A DNA stretch of 35,942 bases from Brevibacterium aurantiacum. Its GTDB lineage: Bacteria > Actinomycetota > Actinomycetes > Actinomycetales > Brevibacteriaceae. The position numbers were made by a program, and so were the translations under genes. How positions within the stretch are numbered: the stretch's first letter is position 1; the number at the start of each line of letters is the position of its first letter. Below are positions 22,781-30,785 of the stretch, one piece after another. Location: positions 1 to 35,942 of the forward strand of contig NZ_FXZB01000030.1 of NCBI RefSeq assembly GCF_900169065.1, in the 5' to 3' direction. Below the pieces are notes generated by a model, which saw nothing but the letters and a program-made list of their open reading frames with translations, searched no databases and was not told the DNA's origin.

Positions 22781-23401
22781 ATGGAATTGGGATACGCGCG
22801 GGTTTCGACGGTCAAACAAGACTTGGATCGACAGATCGATGCTCTGGCCCAGACCGGCATCGCGGCCGAACGGATCTATGTGGACAAGAAGTCTGGGTCC
22901 ACGGTCGACCGCCCCGGACTGCGTGCAGTCATGGAATACGCCCGCGACGGAGATGTGATCGTCGTCCACACTCTCGATCGGCTCGGGCGAACGGTGCGCG
23001 ATACTCTGAACCTGATCCATGACCTCTCCGAACGCAACATCGGTGTGCGCAACCTCGCCGACCCGATCAGAGTGGACTCGTCGAACCCGGATGATCCGAT
23101 GGCGCAGCTATCGGTCGTGCTGCTGGCGTTGTTCGGACAAATGGAACGCACATACACCCTGGAGCGTGCCGCCCACGCTCGAGCGGTAGCGACCGCGAAG
23201 GGCCGACGCATCGGACGGCCATCAGTGGTGGATCCGGACAAACTGGCCTACGCCGAGCACCTGCGCACGACCGGACACACCATCGCCGATATCGTGGCCA
23301 AAACCGGGATCACCCGTACCAGCCTGTATCGCCACCTACCACCGCGGCCTCCCGAAGCGGTGACAGTCGCGCCGAAGACTGCCGCCGATCCCGAGACCTG
23401 A
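22781..23401 (+). CDS. Serine recombinase / resolvase of the TniAB module
   Basis: 206 residues. LGYARVSTVKQD carries the catalytic Ser, with HTLDRLGRTVRDTLN and QMERTYTLERAAHARAVA (the dimer helix) following. A C-terminal helix-turn-helix (GITRTSLYRHL) completes a normal small resolvase. It has the same gene order as the truncated module at 302-904. It probably resolves cointegrates formed by the TniA/TniB transposase behind it, ten bases downstream. Confidence 0.9.
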   Translation: MELGYARVSTVKQDLDRQIDALAQTGIAAERIYVDKKSGSTVDRPGLRAVMEYARDGDVIVVHTLDRLGRTVRDTLNLIHDLSERNIGVRNLADPIRVDSSNPDDPMAQLSVVLLALFGQMERTYTLERAAHARAVATAKGRRIGRPSVVDPDKLAYAEHLRTTGHTIADIVAKTGITRTSLYRHLPPRPPEAVTVAPKTAADPET

Positions 23402-23411
23402 TCCAGGACTG

Positions 23412-24866
23412 GTGACCGTCATGGCGCAGAGGACCCCAGAGGAGAGGCTCGCTCTGCTGCGCCAGCACGATGACGGTGTCCCCTGGACACGGATCGCGGC
23501 CGAATCAGGCGTGCCAGTGCGAACATTGTCACGCTGGGCCGCGAAGTATCGCGCTATCCCAACGTCCAATGGCCTGCAACGCCTCCGGCGAGCTGACAAC
23601 GGTACGAGGCGAATACTGCCCGAGATTGTGGAGATGATCGAAGCTCTGGCGCTTCGCCGCCCCGAGCCCACAGTCGCGTTCGTTCATCGCCGAGTCAGCG
23701 GCATCGCTGCCAATCGGGGACTGACTGCGCCGAGCTATTCCAGTGTGCGAGCGATCATTGGTGCCATCGACCCGGGCCTGCGCACACTCGCCCAGCACGG
23801 CGATGCCGCCTACCGGGACCAGTTCGAGTTGGTTTTCCGCCGCTCCGCAACGAGCCCGAATGAGCAATGGCAGGCCGATCACACGCTCTTGGACGTTGTG
23901 GTACTCGACCAAGCTGGCGAGCCGGTTCGGCCGTGGTTGACGGTGCTACTTGATGATTACTCCCGCGCCGTAACCGGCTACACCCTCTTCCTGGGTGCCC
24001 CATCAGCCGAACAGACAGCGCTGGCACTACACCAAGCGGTCAATCAGAAGACGAATCCTGCCTGGCCGGTCTGCGGTCTGCCAGATGTGCTCTATTCCGA
24101 TCACGGCTCGGACTTCACCTCTGTCCGCCTCGAACGGGTTTGCTTGGACACACAGATCCAGCTCATCCACTCACGCATCGGCGTTCCGCAGGGGCGAGGA
24201 AAGATCGAGCGGTTCTATGGCTCCATCACCACCGAGCTTTTGCCGCACCTACCCGGGTATATCCCGCACGGAACGAACGGAGAACCCCTCACGGACCCGG
24301 CGTTCAGTCTTGAGCAACTCGACGCGATCCTGGAAAGATTCATCGTCACCGAATACAACCAGCGCCCCCATTCGGAAACCCACCACGCGCCCGTCCACCG
24401 CTGGGCATCCTCCGGCTTCATCCCGCGCGCCCCGGCGCGACCGGAGGATTTGGACCTACTTCTGCTGACTGCGGCGACTACAAGGAAGGTTCAACGCGAC
24501 GGGATCCAGTTCGCCTCCACCCGGTATGTCTCCCCGGTACTGGCCGCCTACGTCGGTGAACAGGTCACCGTCCGGTTCGACCCGCGCGACGTCGGCGAGA
24601 TCCGCGTCTATTTCAACGATGACTACCTCTGCCGCGCGATCGCTCCCGAACTCGCCGCCGAGTCCGTCTCGCTACGAGAGCTGCAGGCTGCCCGGTCGCA
24701 ACGTCGCCGTGACCTCAAGCGACAGTTACGCCACCGCCGCAGCCTCGCCGACGCGCTACCCACCGATATCCGTTATGTCCCCCCGCCTGAACCACCCGAA
24801 GCGGAACCAGTTGACGTCGACGAAGCCCCACCACGACACGGATTGCGTCTCTATGCCACCGACTGA
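23412..24866 (+). CDS. TniA-like DDE transposase (Mu/Tn5053 type)
   Basis: 484 residues. The N-terminal helix-turn-helix (PWTRIAAESGVPVRTLSRW) is followed by an rve core with Asp156 (QWQADHTLLD), Asp230 (LYSDHGSDF) and Glu266 (GRGKIERFYG), then a Mu-type C-terminal beta-barrel (QVTVRFDPRDVGEIRVY). This is the transposase of resolvase-TniA-TniB transposons of the Tn402/Tn5053/Tn552 group. GTG 23412 or ATG 23421 are both possible starts. The 3' end overlaps the ATPase gene by 14 bases. No TniQ-like gene was found. Confidence 0.9.
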   Translation: MTVMAQRTPEERLALLRQHDDGVPWTRIAAESGVPVRTLSRWAAKYRAIPTSNGLQRLRRADNGTRRILPEIVEMIEALALRRPEPTVAFVHRRVSGIAANRGLTAPSYSSVRAIIGAIDPGLRTLAQHGDAAYRDQFELVFRRSATSPNEQWQADHTLLDVVVLDQAGEPVRPWLTVLLDDYSRAVTGYTLFLGAPSAEQTALALHQAVNQKTNPAWPVCGLPDVLYSDHGSDFTSVRLERVCLDTQIQLIHSRIGVPQGRGKIERFYGSITTELLPHLPGYIPHGTNGEPLTDPAFSLEQLDAILERFIVTEYNQRPHSETHHAPVHRWASSGFIPRAPARPEDLDLLLLTAATTRKVQRDGIQFASTRYVSPVLAAYVGEQVTVRFDPRDVGEIRVYFNDDYLCRAIAPELAAESVSLRELQAARSQRRRDLKRQLRHRRSLADALPTDIRYVPPPEPPEAEPVDVDEAPPRHGLRLYATD

Positions 24867-25758
24867 CCCAAAACACAGTCTCCTCAGCAAAGACGATGAT
24901 GGAAGCCGATTCCTTTTCGGCGATTTCGGGGAGATCAACTCCAGCGCTCCGCCACGGCCGGACTTGCCACCGTTCCAGACAACTCATGAGCATCGCCGCT
25001 TCGCAGAGTTCGCCGACGCGGTGCGCACTCATCGCTATATCGGCCTGTGCTGGGGACCACCTGGGGTCGGCAAGACACTTTCCGCCCGGCACTACTCCGG
25101 TGTCGATGACTGGGAACAATGGGAATCCCTTTTCACCGACACCCTCGGCCCTGTGCCGGAACGCGTTCTTGAGGCCCGCACCGCGTTCTTCACCCCCACG
25201 GTCATGGCCACCCCGAAACAAATAGACCAGAGCCTGCCCCGAGCATGCCAACGCATTTCCTTCGCCGTCGACTTCGCCGAGCACGGCATAGTCGACCCCT
25301 ACGTTCATACCGAGTCCCGCTCCAGTGGACGCACCGAGCTGCTGATCATTGACGAAGCCGATCGTCTCAAGGCCACCGGCTTTGAACAAGTCCGTGACTA
25401 CTTCGACCATCACCACATGGGCGTCATCCTCATTGGCATGCCGGGCATCGAGAAACGCCTCGCCCGCTATCCGCAGCTCTACAGCCGTATCGGCTTCGCC
25501 CACGAGTATCGTCAGCTGAGCGCGGATGAACTCACCGCAGTCTTGGCCAGACGACTTCCTGCTGAAGGCGATGCAACCGATGGTGGCGTCGCCCACGCAA
25601 CCGCGATCGCGACTATCGTCCGGATCACCGCAGGCAACTTCCGCCTTGTCGACCGTTTACTCACCCAGATCGAGCGCGTGCAGACTGTGAACAATCTGAA
25701 CGAGTTGACACCCGAGGTTGTCGAGGCCGCGCGGCAGGCTCTCCTCATCGGCCACTAA
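24853..25758 (+). CDS. TniB-like AAA+ ATPase
   Basis: About 301 residues from ATG 24853; the open frame runs far upstream but only as a shadow of tniA. Walker A is GPPGVGKT, Walker B is LLIIDEADRL, and GMPGIEKRLARYPQLYSRIGFAHEYR is the sensor region typical of TnsC/TniB/MuB-like target-selection ATPases. It is coupled to tniA by a 14-base overlap. In this group the ATPase chooses the insertion site and confers target immunity. One copy of the 26-bp motif follows 15 bases after the stop codon. Confidence 0.9.
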   Translation: MPPTDPKHSLLSKDDDGSRFLFGDFGEINSSAPPRPDLPPFQTTHEHRRFAEFADAVRTHRYIGLCWGPPGVGKTLSARHYSGVDDWEQWESLFTDTLGPVPERVLEARTAFFTPTVMATPKQIDQSLPRACQRISFAVDFAEHGIVDPYVHTESRSSGRTELLIIDEADRLKATGFEQVRDYFDHHHMGVILIGMPGIEKRLARYPQLYSRIGFAHEYRQLSADELTAVLARRLPAEGDATDGGVAHATAIATIVRITAGNFRLVDRLLTQIERVQTVNNLNELTPEVVEAARQALLIGH

Positions 25759-25772
25759 ACGCCGTGAGAAAC

Positions 25773-25798
25773 GTGCCATTTACCGCTGCGACTCACAG
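25773..25798 (+). repeat. 26-bp transposon-end-like motif, copy B
   Basis: Reads GTGCCATTTACCGCTG, then CGACTCACAG, directly after the tniB stop and before the NUDIX gene end. It shares the core with copies A, C and D. Confidence 0.6.
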
Positions 25799-25828
25799 CT
25801 GAAGTCACGCCGAGGTGGATCTGACGTC

Positions 25829-26401
25829 TCATAAAACTAAAGGTTTAAGAGGCGACATAAGTCCGCGACTTGCGGCCATCGTCCGCGCAATGATCAGCGT
25901 TGGATCGACGATTTCACCTTTTGTGATCATCGAATCCAGCTCCTCTACACGTAGCCAAACAGCGCTAACCTGCTCCGCCGGATCGTCTCGAGCTGCGGTC
26001 CCCTTTATCGTTGCCTCTGACGAAAAGAAGAGGTGCACGGGCCAGCTTGCCCGGCCAGGGTTCAAGAAGAAGGTATGGAGGGACATCAAGCTTGTCGGCA
26101 CAATCCCCGCTTCTTCCTCAAGTTCGCGACGGGCCGTGTCTATCGGCTCCTCGCCATCTTCGGCTCCACCGGCAGGTAGATCGAAGATCCAGCGATCTAT
26201 CGGGTAACGATACTGCCGAGTGACCAATACGTGATCGCCGTTAACGACAAGAACCGCGGCCGCGAATGGAACACTCTCGTCGACCTCGTAGTGAGTTTGC
26301 GAACCGTCGGGGAGAGTAACGGTGTGCTCGAAAAGCACTACACGCCCTTGGTGAATCTGGCGGCGATCAACAGTCTCCCACTTAGTCTCCTCCTGCGACA
26401 T
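25829..26401 (-). CDS. NUDIX hydrolase (ADP-ribose pyrophosphatase-like)
   Basis: 190 residues from ATG 26401, chosen because GGGAG lies upstream and the longer frame would run through the preceding gene. The complete Nudix box G-x5-E-x7-R-E-x-E-E-x-G-I is present (GAEDGEEPIDTARRELEEEA, then GI). The surrounding residues (VLVTRQYRYPIDRWIFDLPAGG) are those of ADP-ribose or nucleoside-diphosphate-sugar pyrophosphatases. It overlaps the end of the DUF402-like gene by 20 bases, so the two are co-translated. The pair lies between motif copies B and C, as if they were transposon cargo. Confidence 0.9.
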   Translation of the reverse strand: MSQEETKWETVDRRQIHQGRVVLFEHTVTLPDGSQTHYEVDESVPFAAAVLVVNGDHVLVTRQYRYPIDRWIFDLPAGGAEDGEEPIDTARRELEEEAGIVPTSLMSLHTFFLNPGRASWPVHLFFSSEATIKGTAARDDPAEQVSAVWLRVEELDSMITKGEIVDPTLIIARTMAASRGLMSPLKPLVL

Positions 26402-27071
26402 CTTCAAACTCCCAGTTGGCATCGGCAGGCAAAGTAGGCACGGTCCAATCGGGGTCCGGCTGAAAGCCCTCGTATCCGGCGTTGAACGGGAATTCCCAGT
26501 GCTCGACATCTTTCACGGCTTGCTGTGCCACTTGTCTGATCTGCTCCACCTTGGCTGTCGAGAACACCCCGGCGCGGTGGGCGAGCTCAAGTTCATCTTC
26601 GTCTTTGAAAGCGTAGATGCGATCAGGGCTGACGAGAACGTCGAGCACGAGGTCTGAGGTTTCGATGCCGGAATCCGACCGTGTGAATTCTTCTTCGATG
26701 TTCACGTAATAGGAGTTACGGATTCCCGCCTTTGTCTCGAAGAACCAGACAGAGTACATGGTGTTTGGCTGGAAGACTGCAAGTATCCCGGAGCCTACCC
26801 AGTTTCTGACTGCTTGGGCTCGTGGGGCGGTGAAGCGATCTGTCCCGCTGAGGGAGCGCAGGTCCTGCCCATCAGCACTGACTTGATAGAGCATTCGTGT
26901 CCCCGCGGCCATCCACACGGCAAGGTGCTGATCATCATCAGCGATTACAGTTACTGGCCGTTGATCCACGAGTCCGGGAAAGTCTGGGTCGCGGTAAGTC
27001 CAGAAAATTCTGTCGCCTCGTTGCCAACGCTGATGCTGCTGATCACTCATGCTCGCAACATACCAGGACAT
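26382..27071 (-). CDS. DUF402-like protein, possible nucleotide phosphatase
   Basis: 229 residues, soluble. It has the pattern of the DUF402 / FAU-1-like family: an early basic-aromatic block (RGDRIFWTYRDPDF), then YSVWFFETKAGIRNSYYVNIEEEFTRS and SDLVLDVLVSPD. The acidic segment FKDEDELELAHRAGVFS follows. Known members hydrolyse nucleoside di/triphosphates or nucleotide substrates. Coupling to a NUDIX hydrolase suggests a joint role in nucleotide turnover; this is inference. Start ATG 27071 has AGGGG upstream; ATG 27050 is an alternative. Confidence 0.7.
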   Translation of the reverse strand: MSWYVASMSDQQHQRWQRGDRIFWTYRDPDFPGLVDQRPVTVIADDDQHLAVWMAAGTRMLYQVSADGQDLRSLSGTDRFTAPRAQAVRNWVGSGILAVFQPNTMYSVWFFETKAGIRNSYYVNIEEEFTRSDSGIETSDLVLDVLVSPDRIYAFKDEDELELAHRAGVFSTAKVEQIRQVAQQAVKDVEHWEFPFNAGYEGFQPDPDWTVPTLPADANWEFEDVAGGD

Positions 27072-27118
27072 GCCGAGCCCCTAAATCATCTGCATCGCCA
27101 CTGTGCAATGGAAAAGCA

Positions 27119-27144
27119 CCGCCACTTATCGCTGAACCTCACAG
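27119..27144 (+). repeat. 26-bp transposon-end-like motif, copy C
   Basis: Reads CCGCCACTTATCGCTG, then AACCTCACAG, in the gap between the divergent DUF402-like and GNAT genes. Confidence 0.6.
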
Positions 27145-27176
27145 GTTTGGTGTCCGCTTTGTAGCAGAATGGATAG

Positions 27177-27614
27177 ATGACGATTTCGACCCGCGCGGCT
27201 ACGTACAAGGACGAAGCTTGGTTGTTCCAGCTTCATGAAGACGCTCACAAGGAATTGGTGGAAGCGGCCTATGGTCCGTGGATCGCTGTACAGCAGCAAG
27301 AGTTTTTCCGCCCGCTTGTTGAGGAACATGAGGTGTTCGTGCTTGGGTTAGACGGCGTGGACGTCGGCGCGCTGTATCTGGGAAGGCGCGAGGAAGACAC
27401 GTGGCTAGAGCTCATGGAAGTTGCTCCGGATAGTCAGGGTCAAGGCGTCGGTGCCGCCATCCTCAGTTGGGTGGTTGAACAGTCTGCAAAGGCTGGCCAT
27501 GGAACGATGCTTCAGGTTCACAAAGTGAATGCCAGAGCAAAGCGATTGTACGAACGTGAAGGCTTCGCTGAGGTCGGGGAAACGGACACTCACCACCTGC
27601 TTCGTCACCCATAG
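27177..27614 (+). CDS. GNAT-family N-acetyltransferase
   Basis: 145 residues. The acetyl-CoA-binding motif is LMEVAPDSQGQGVGAAILSWVVE (about residues 80-102, with the Q/R-x-x-G-x-G/A loop QGQGVG). The motif-B segment VHKVNARAKRLYEREGFAEVGE is near the C-terminus. It is a complete small GNAT fold; the substrate cannot be told. It is bracketed by motif copies C and D, again as if it were a cargo cassette. Confidence 0.88.
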   Translation: MTISTRAATYKDEAWLFQLHEDAHKELVEAAYGPWIAVQQQEFFRPLVEEHEVFVLGLDGVDVGALYLGRREEDTWLELMEVAPDSQGQGVGAAILSWVVEQSAKAGHGTMLQVHKVNARAKRLYEREGFAEVGETDTHHLLRHP

Positions 27615-27778
27615 TTCCGGGGTTCGCGCTGCTTCAAGCGAAGGCGCTATCGCGATAACGGCCTGACAACTCGTAATAGCGGTATCGCTTGTTGTTCTAT
27701 GACTGATGAAACCTGCAAAGCATCGTGCGATGCGAGCGGGCGGTGAGAGCACTGCCGCCAAAATACGCTGACAGAACA

Positions 27779-27804
27779 CCGCCATTTACCGCTGAAGCTC
27801 ACAC
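27779..27804 (+). repeat. 26-bp transposon-end-like motif, copy D
   Basis: Reads CCGCCATTTACCGCTG, then AAGCTCACAC. It is the copy closest to the apparent consensus and the last one on the right, so a possible outer border of the module with its cargo genes. Confidence 0.6.
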
Positions 27805-27828
27805 ATTCTTCCGGTCGAGATCTTGAAT

Positions 27829-27852
27829 GTCAAAGGGGTATACTCCTTTGAC
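27829..27852. promoter_or_regulatory. 24-bp near-perfect palindrome
   Basis: Arms GTCAAAGG and CCTTTGAC around a central GTATAC; only one symmetric pair is mismatched. It could be an operator for a dimeric regulator. The nearest genes are the GNAT gene (ending 215 bases away) and the convergent SRPBCC gene, so no regulated gene is obvious. Confidence 0.45.
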
Positions 27853-28099
27853 AGAAATCTTTAGATACTGTGCTCGCGATCGTAAGCGCACGGTTGCTAC
27901 TACGAAGCATGCTCCTCCTCGCCATCATCGTCGCTTTGGACAGTTGATTTGCGATCGGGCGGAAGGCTTATTGATGTTGTAGTGCTTCCCCAGCGCGAGT
28001 TTAGGATCTGCTACGGCCTACGGGCTTCCATCGTAGCTACTCTAGTTTTCCCGTACCTGTGGAGCAACAAGGTGATATTTGCACGTCAACAAGGAAGAT

Positions 28100-28591
28100 T
28101 CACAAGCGGGTGACCCTGCATCCAAGATGCTCGCTCAGAATACAAGCAAAGCGGTCGAGAAATTCCTCAGTAACAACCATTTTTGGGAGCTTTCCCGTCG
28201 CGATCCGCCTCCAGGTTACGAGTTTTTCTGGGAACCTGCCGACAAAGCTTGGGGAGAAGGCCAGGCGGTTTCGGAGGATGCAGCCGGATCCCTTTGGTCG
28301 GAGGCGCACCGTGTCGGTCATTGTAGTCCCGGCTTGCCTGCCGCGCTTCACGTAAGTTGTTGGGTTCTCAGCAACCAGTGTTGTCCATATGACATCGTCG
28401 CCTCCACATCCGCACTGCCGATGCGATTCAATCCAACGGTCACCTGCGGTCAATGCTATGTGACCCTCAGGCTTCACTTCAATCGGGTGTGATCCAGCAA
28501 GAGCAGTCGGATCGGCGAGAACCCTCCAGACTGCTTCGGGGTCAGCTTCGACGAAGAACTCTTCTGTATGGCTGAAGTATCTGCTTCCCAT
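28100..28591 (-). CDS. SRPBCC / START-like domain protein
   Basis: 163 residues. The start (MGSRYFSHTEEFFVEADPEAVWRVLADPTALAG) is the classic opening of SRPBCC (polyketide cyclase/AHSA1-like) domains, which bind hydrophobic ligands in a helix-grip fold. The later blocks GDRWIE and RLRPKGSGCILRNRLAF fit the same fold. GAGGAG lies upstream of ATG 28591. The function cannot be narrowed. It stands alone between the transposon module and the protease-toxin cassette. Confidence 0.8.
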   Translation of the reverse strand: MGSRYFSHTEEFFVEADPEAVWRVLADPTALAGSHPIEVKPEGHIALTAGDRWIESHRQCGCGGDDVIWTTLVAENPTTYVKRGRQAGTTMTDTVRLRPKGSGCILRNRLAFSPSFVGRFPEKLVTWRRIATGKLPKMVVTEEFLDRFACILSEHLGCRVTRL

Positions 28592-29094
28592 CGATGTGAC
28601 CGTCTCCTCATGGTCTCGCGCTCATACCGCAATGATGTTCCGGTACTTCACAAGCGAATGATGACACGTACTTGCATGGTCCGTCATTCCAAGCCGGATC
28701 TGGAAAGTCCATTAAACCACGGCAATATGTCGGCTCGGCCACCAGGGAGACACGCTGCAGATGCAGAGTCCGCGGCCTTCGAGTGTCAATCCCGTGCGAA
28801 CTTCGACAGTTCTGTTCGCACCTAACCCCAATCAGTGGACAGATTCGGTGAGCAGGGATACTCGATTGACATGATCGCACTCATCCGGCCTGCTGGGCCG
28901 AAGTTGTCTCGAAATTTCATACTTTCGTGCGAGGCGCCCGCGGCGCCCACACTGTATGCCCGGACCTGCGGCAGGTAACGGTTTGATTGCTTTCACACGA
29001 GCGACCCCGGAAGCCAACTCAGGGATTGTTAGGTTTAAGGACGGCTTATCCCCATGAAAGATCGTCCCCACCCTTCTTCACAGACTGCGAGACC
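28592..29094. other. Gene-free stretch upstream of the protease-toxin cassette
   Basis: 503 bases without a credible gene. It holds copy 1 of the 36-bp repeat that also follows the cassette, and a small hairpin GGCGCC-CGC-GGCGCC (28933-28947). No clear promoter hexamers were found for the protease gene. Confidence 0.4.
28837..28872 (+). repeat. 36-bp direct repeat, copy 1 (left flank of protease-toxin cassette)
   Basis: Contains GACAGATTCGGT, ATAC, CGAT and GACAT in register with 31490-31525; 29 of 36 bases agree without gaps. It lies about 220 bases before the protease gene. Confidence 0.6.
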
Positions 29095-29958
29095 ATGCGA
29101 GAAGACTCCCGGATGGCCCTGGCCCCCGTTTATCCCCGCCGGTGGGTCCAGCGTGCCCTGGTGGCAGCCGTCGTCATCGTTTTCGCCATGGTCGCCATTG
29201 TCATCGTTTTCACGCCAGTAGAAACTGTTTCGAAGGTTCGGATCGCAATCATCGATGGAGGAATTGATCCCACCTACCCAGCATTGAATAAGGCGAAGAT
29301 CGAGGTTCGTTCGGTGCCGGGCGCCCCGTCGAGAGTGAGCGAACACGGGTCAGCCATGGCCGCGATCATGGTTGAAAGCGCGTCAGCAAAACCATCTACA
29401 CGATCTCCGACGATCGAGATCGTCGACGTCCCGGCTCTTGATATTTCTGGTGTCGGGGAAGTTGAAGACTTGGCGACTGGGATCACGACTGCGACACAAC
29501 AAGATGTGGATATGATCGTCGCCGCGCTCGGGACCGAAATGGACGCGCCAGAGCTGAAGGAAGCGGTCCGTCACGCTCAAAACGATGGCGTGACCATCTT
29601 TTCCGCTGCCGGGAACGGTATTGGAGATTTCGCCTCATACCCAGCCCAATATGAGGGAGTGATCTCAGTGGGGGCACTGAACAAATCAGGCCACCGTCTG
29701 AGATTCACGAATATTCGAGCCACGAATCTCCTTGCTTCCGGTGAGGAGATCCACGTTAAGAGCCCGGGAGGTGGGACCCAGCCGTATTCAGGGACGTCTC
29801 CTGCAACAGCGATTGCTGCGGGAAAGATTGCCGCGTGCTGGCCACTGATTGCTCCACACACTCGTGATCAGACCCGCAGGAACACTCCTGTCGATCAAGC
29901 GATAGAAGAATCCATTGAAGAACAAGGAAAGGACCCGAGGGAATGCAAGTCTCTTTAA
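29095..29958 (+). CDS. Membrane-anchored subtilisin-like (S8) serine protease
   Basis: 287 residues from ATG 29095; ATG 29113, with GAGAAG upstream, is equally possible. An N-terminal membrane anchor (about 18-39) places the protease outside the cell. The complete S8 triad is present: Asp54 (IAIIDGGID), His84 (SEHGSAMAA) and Ser235 (YSGTSPATA), with the oxyanion Asn174 (SAAGNG). It is shorter than most subtilisins and has no pro-domain. The stop overlaps the toxin-like gene by 16 bases. A protease coupled to a secreted toxin-like protein suggests that it processes or releases that protein, as subtilisin-type partners do in other export systems (inference). Confidence 0.88.
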   Translation: MREDSRMALAPVYPRRWVQRALVAAVVIVFAMVAIVIVFTPVETVSKVRIAIIDGGIDPTYPALNKAKIEVRSVPGAPSRVSEHGSAMAAIMVESASAKPSTRSPTIEIVDVPALDISGVGEVEDLATGITTATQQDVDMIVAALGTEMDAPELKEAVRHAQNDGVTIFSAAGNGIGDFASYPAQYEGVISVGALNKSGHRLRFTNIRATNLLASGEEIHVKSPGGGTQPYSGTSPATAIAAGKIAACWPLIAPHTRDQTRRNTPVDQAIEESIEEQGKDPRECKSL

Positions 29959-30785
29959 GGAAGAGCGTCGCTGCTGTTGCAGCGGTGACCGCGTTAGCGG
30001 TGGGGCTGTCGACGGCAAATATTTCACCGGTCGCGGCCGACGAGCCAACCGAAGTACCAAGCGTCAGCACACATAGTGTCTCTGTTGATCCTGATGAGGC
30101 GACCTCAGGTGTTGAGTCGCTTGATGAGGGCGGCGACAACCTAGATACGACTGTAGACGTCGACGCGGTCGGTGGCACAGTCTCCACCTCGGTTGAGGCT
30201 GAAGGTATTGATTCGCGTGTGGATGTCGCCACGGATTCCGATGCTCCTCTTGATGAGCTGATCCAGTCGGTGACGGTTGAAGCAGTCGTCGATGGTGAAG
30301 ACATTGAAAGCGAACTACTCGTCCGTGATTTCACCTATTTAGGTGATGAAGCCTTCGCTGCAACTCTCGAAGATGCTCAGTCAGGAGAAACCATTGAGGT
30401 TTCTTCTGCCCAGGTGAATGCGCAGGCATTCCCGATTCTGTGGGTTCTTGGCCTCCTCGCCCGTGTCGGGATTAAAGCAGCGATCAAGCAAATAGGGAAG
30501 TCGAAGATCAAGCAGGCTGCGTCGAAGTACTTGTTGAAGCAGAACGCGAACAAGTGGAAGCATATCCGGGCGAAGAGGCACAACTGAGACAAGATTGGTG
30601 CCACGTCGCGGGGGAAAATCGCGAATCTCATGTCCCGCGCAATGGCCAACGGCAAACACTCAACATATAAAAAGGGATCAGGCCGCCAAGCGGCTATGCC
30701 CTATAAGGGGAAGTACATTGTGGTGACCTGTGCGAAGAAGGGAGGTCAGATTAGTAATGGATGGTGGGGATACCCTCTCAAGTAG
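29943..30785 (+). pseudogene. Secreted toxin-like protein interrupted by an in-frame TGA
   Basis: A signal peptide (to about residue 33, VAADE), an acidic Val/Asp/Thr-rich region, a hydrophobic patch (AFPILWVLGLLARVGIKAAI, about 160-180) and a basic C-terminus ending KHIRAKRHN at TGA 30585-30587. The same frame then continues for 65 codons (DKIGATSRGKIANLMSRAMA ... MPYKGKYIVVTCAKKGG ... ISNGWWGYPLK) to TAG 30783. From memory, H-I-x(3)-(K/R)-H-x-W followed by a G-K-x-V-x-V-x-(Y/C)...ISN-x-W strand pattern marks a family of bacterial C-terminal toxin domains (SAR2788-like, probably RNase-type). TGA stands exactly at the Trp, so TGG to TGA is the simplest cause. Readthrough cannot be excluded. 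Confidence 0.75.

Larger units (their letters stand above)
27615..28099. other. Gene-free stretch with motif copy D and a 24-bp palindrome
   Basis: 485 bases without a credible gene. A very short open frame at about 27709 (KPAKHRAMRAGGESTAAKIR) recalls the C-terminal HTH region of resolvases and may be a relic. The 26-bp motif copy D and a near-perfect palindrome follow. From about 27880 to 28099 I see nothing. Confidence 0.4.

Noticed and set aside
22676..23020. Minus-strand open frame opposite the second recombinase
   Set aside because: It is a shadow of the recombinase gene and its promoter, without any recognisable domain.
24526..24852. Long N-terminal extension of the TniB-like ATPase
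   Set aside because: This part is an out-of-frame shadow of tniA rich in Ser/Arg/Pro; family similarity begins after ATG 24853.
27848..27871. TTGACA ... TACTGT as a promoter
   Set aside because: The spacer is only 12 bases, too short, and no gene follows on that strand within a sensible distance.
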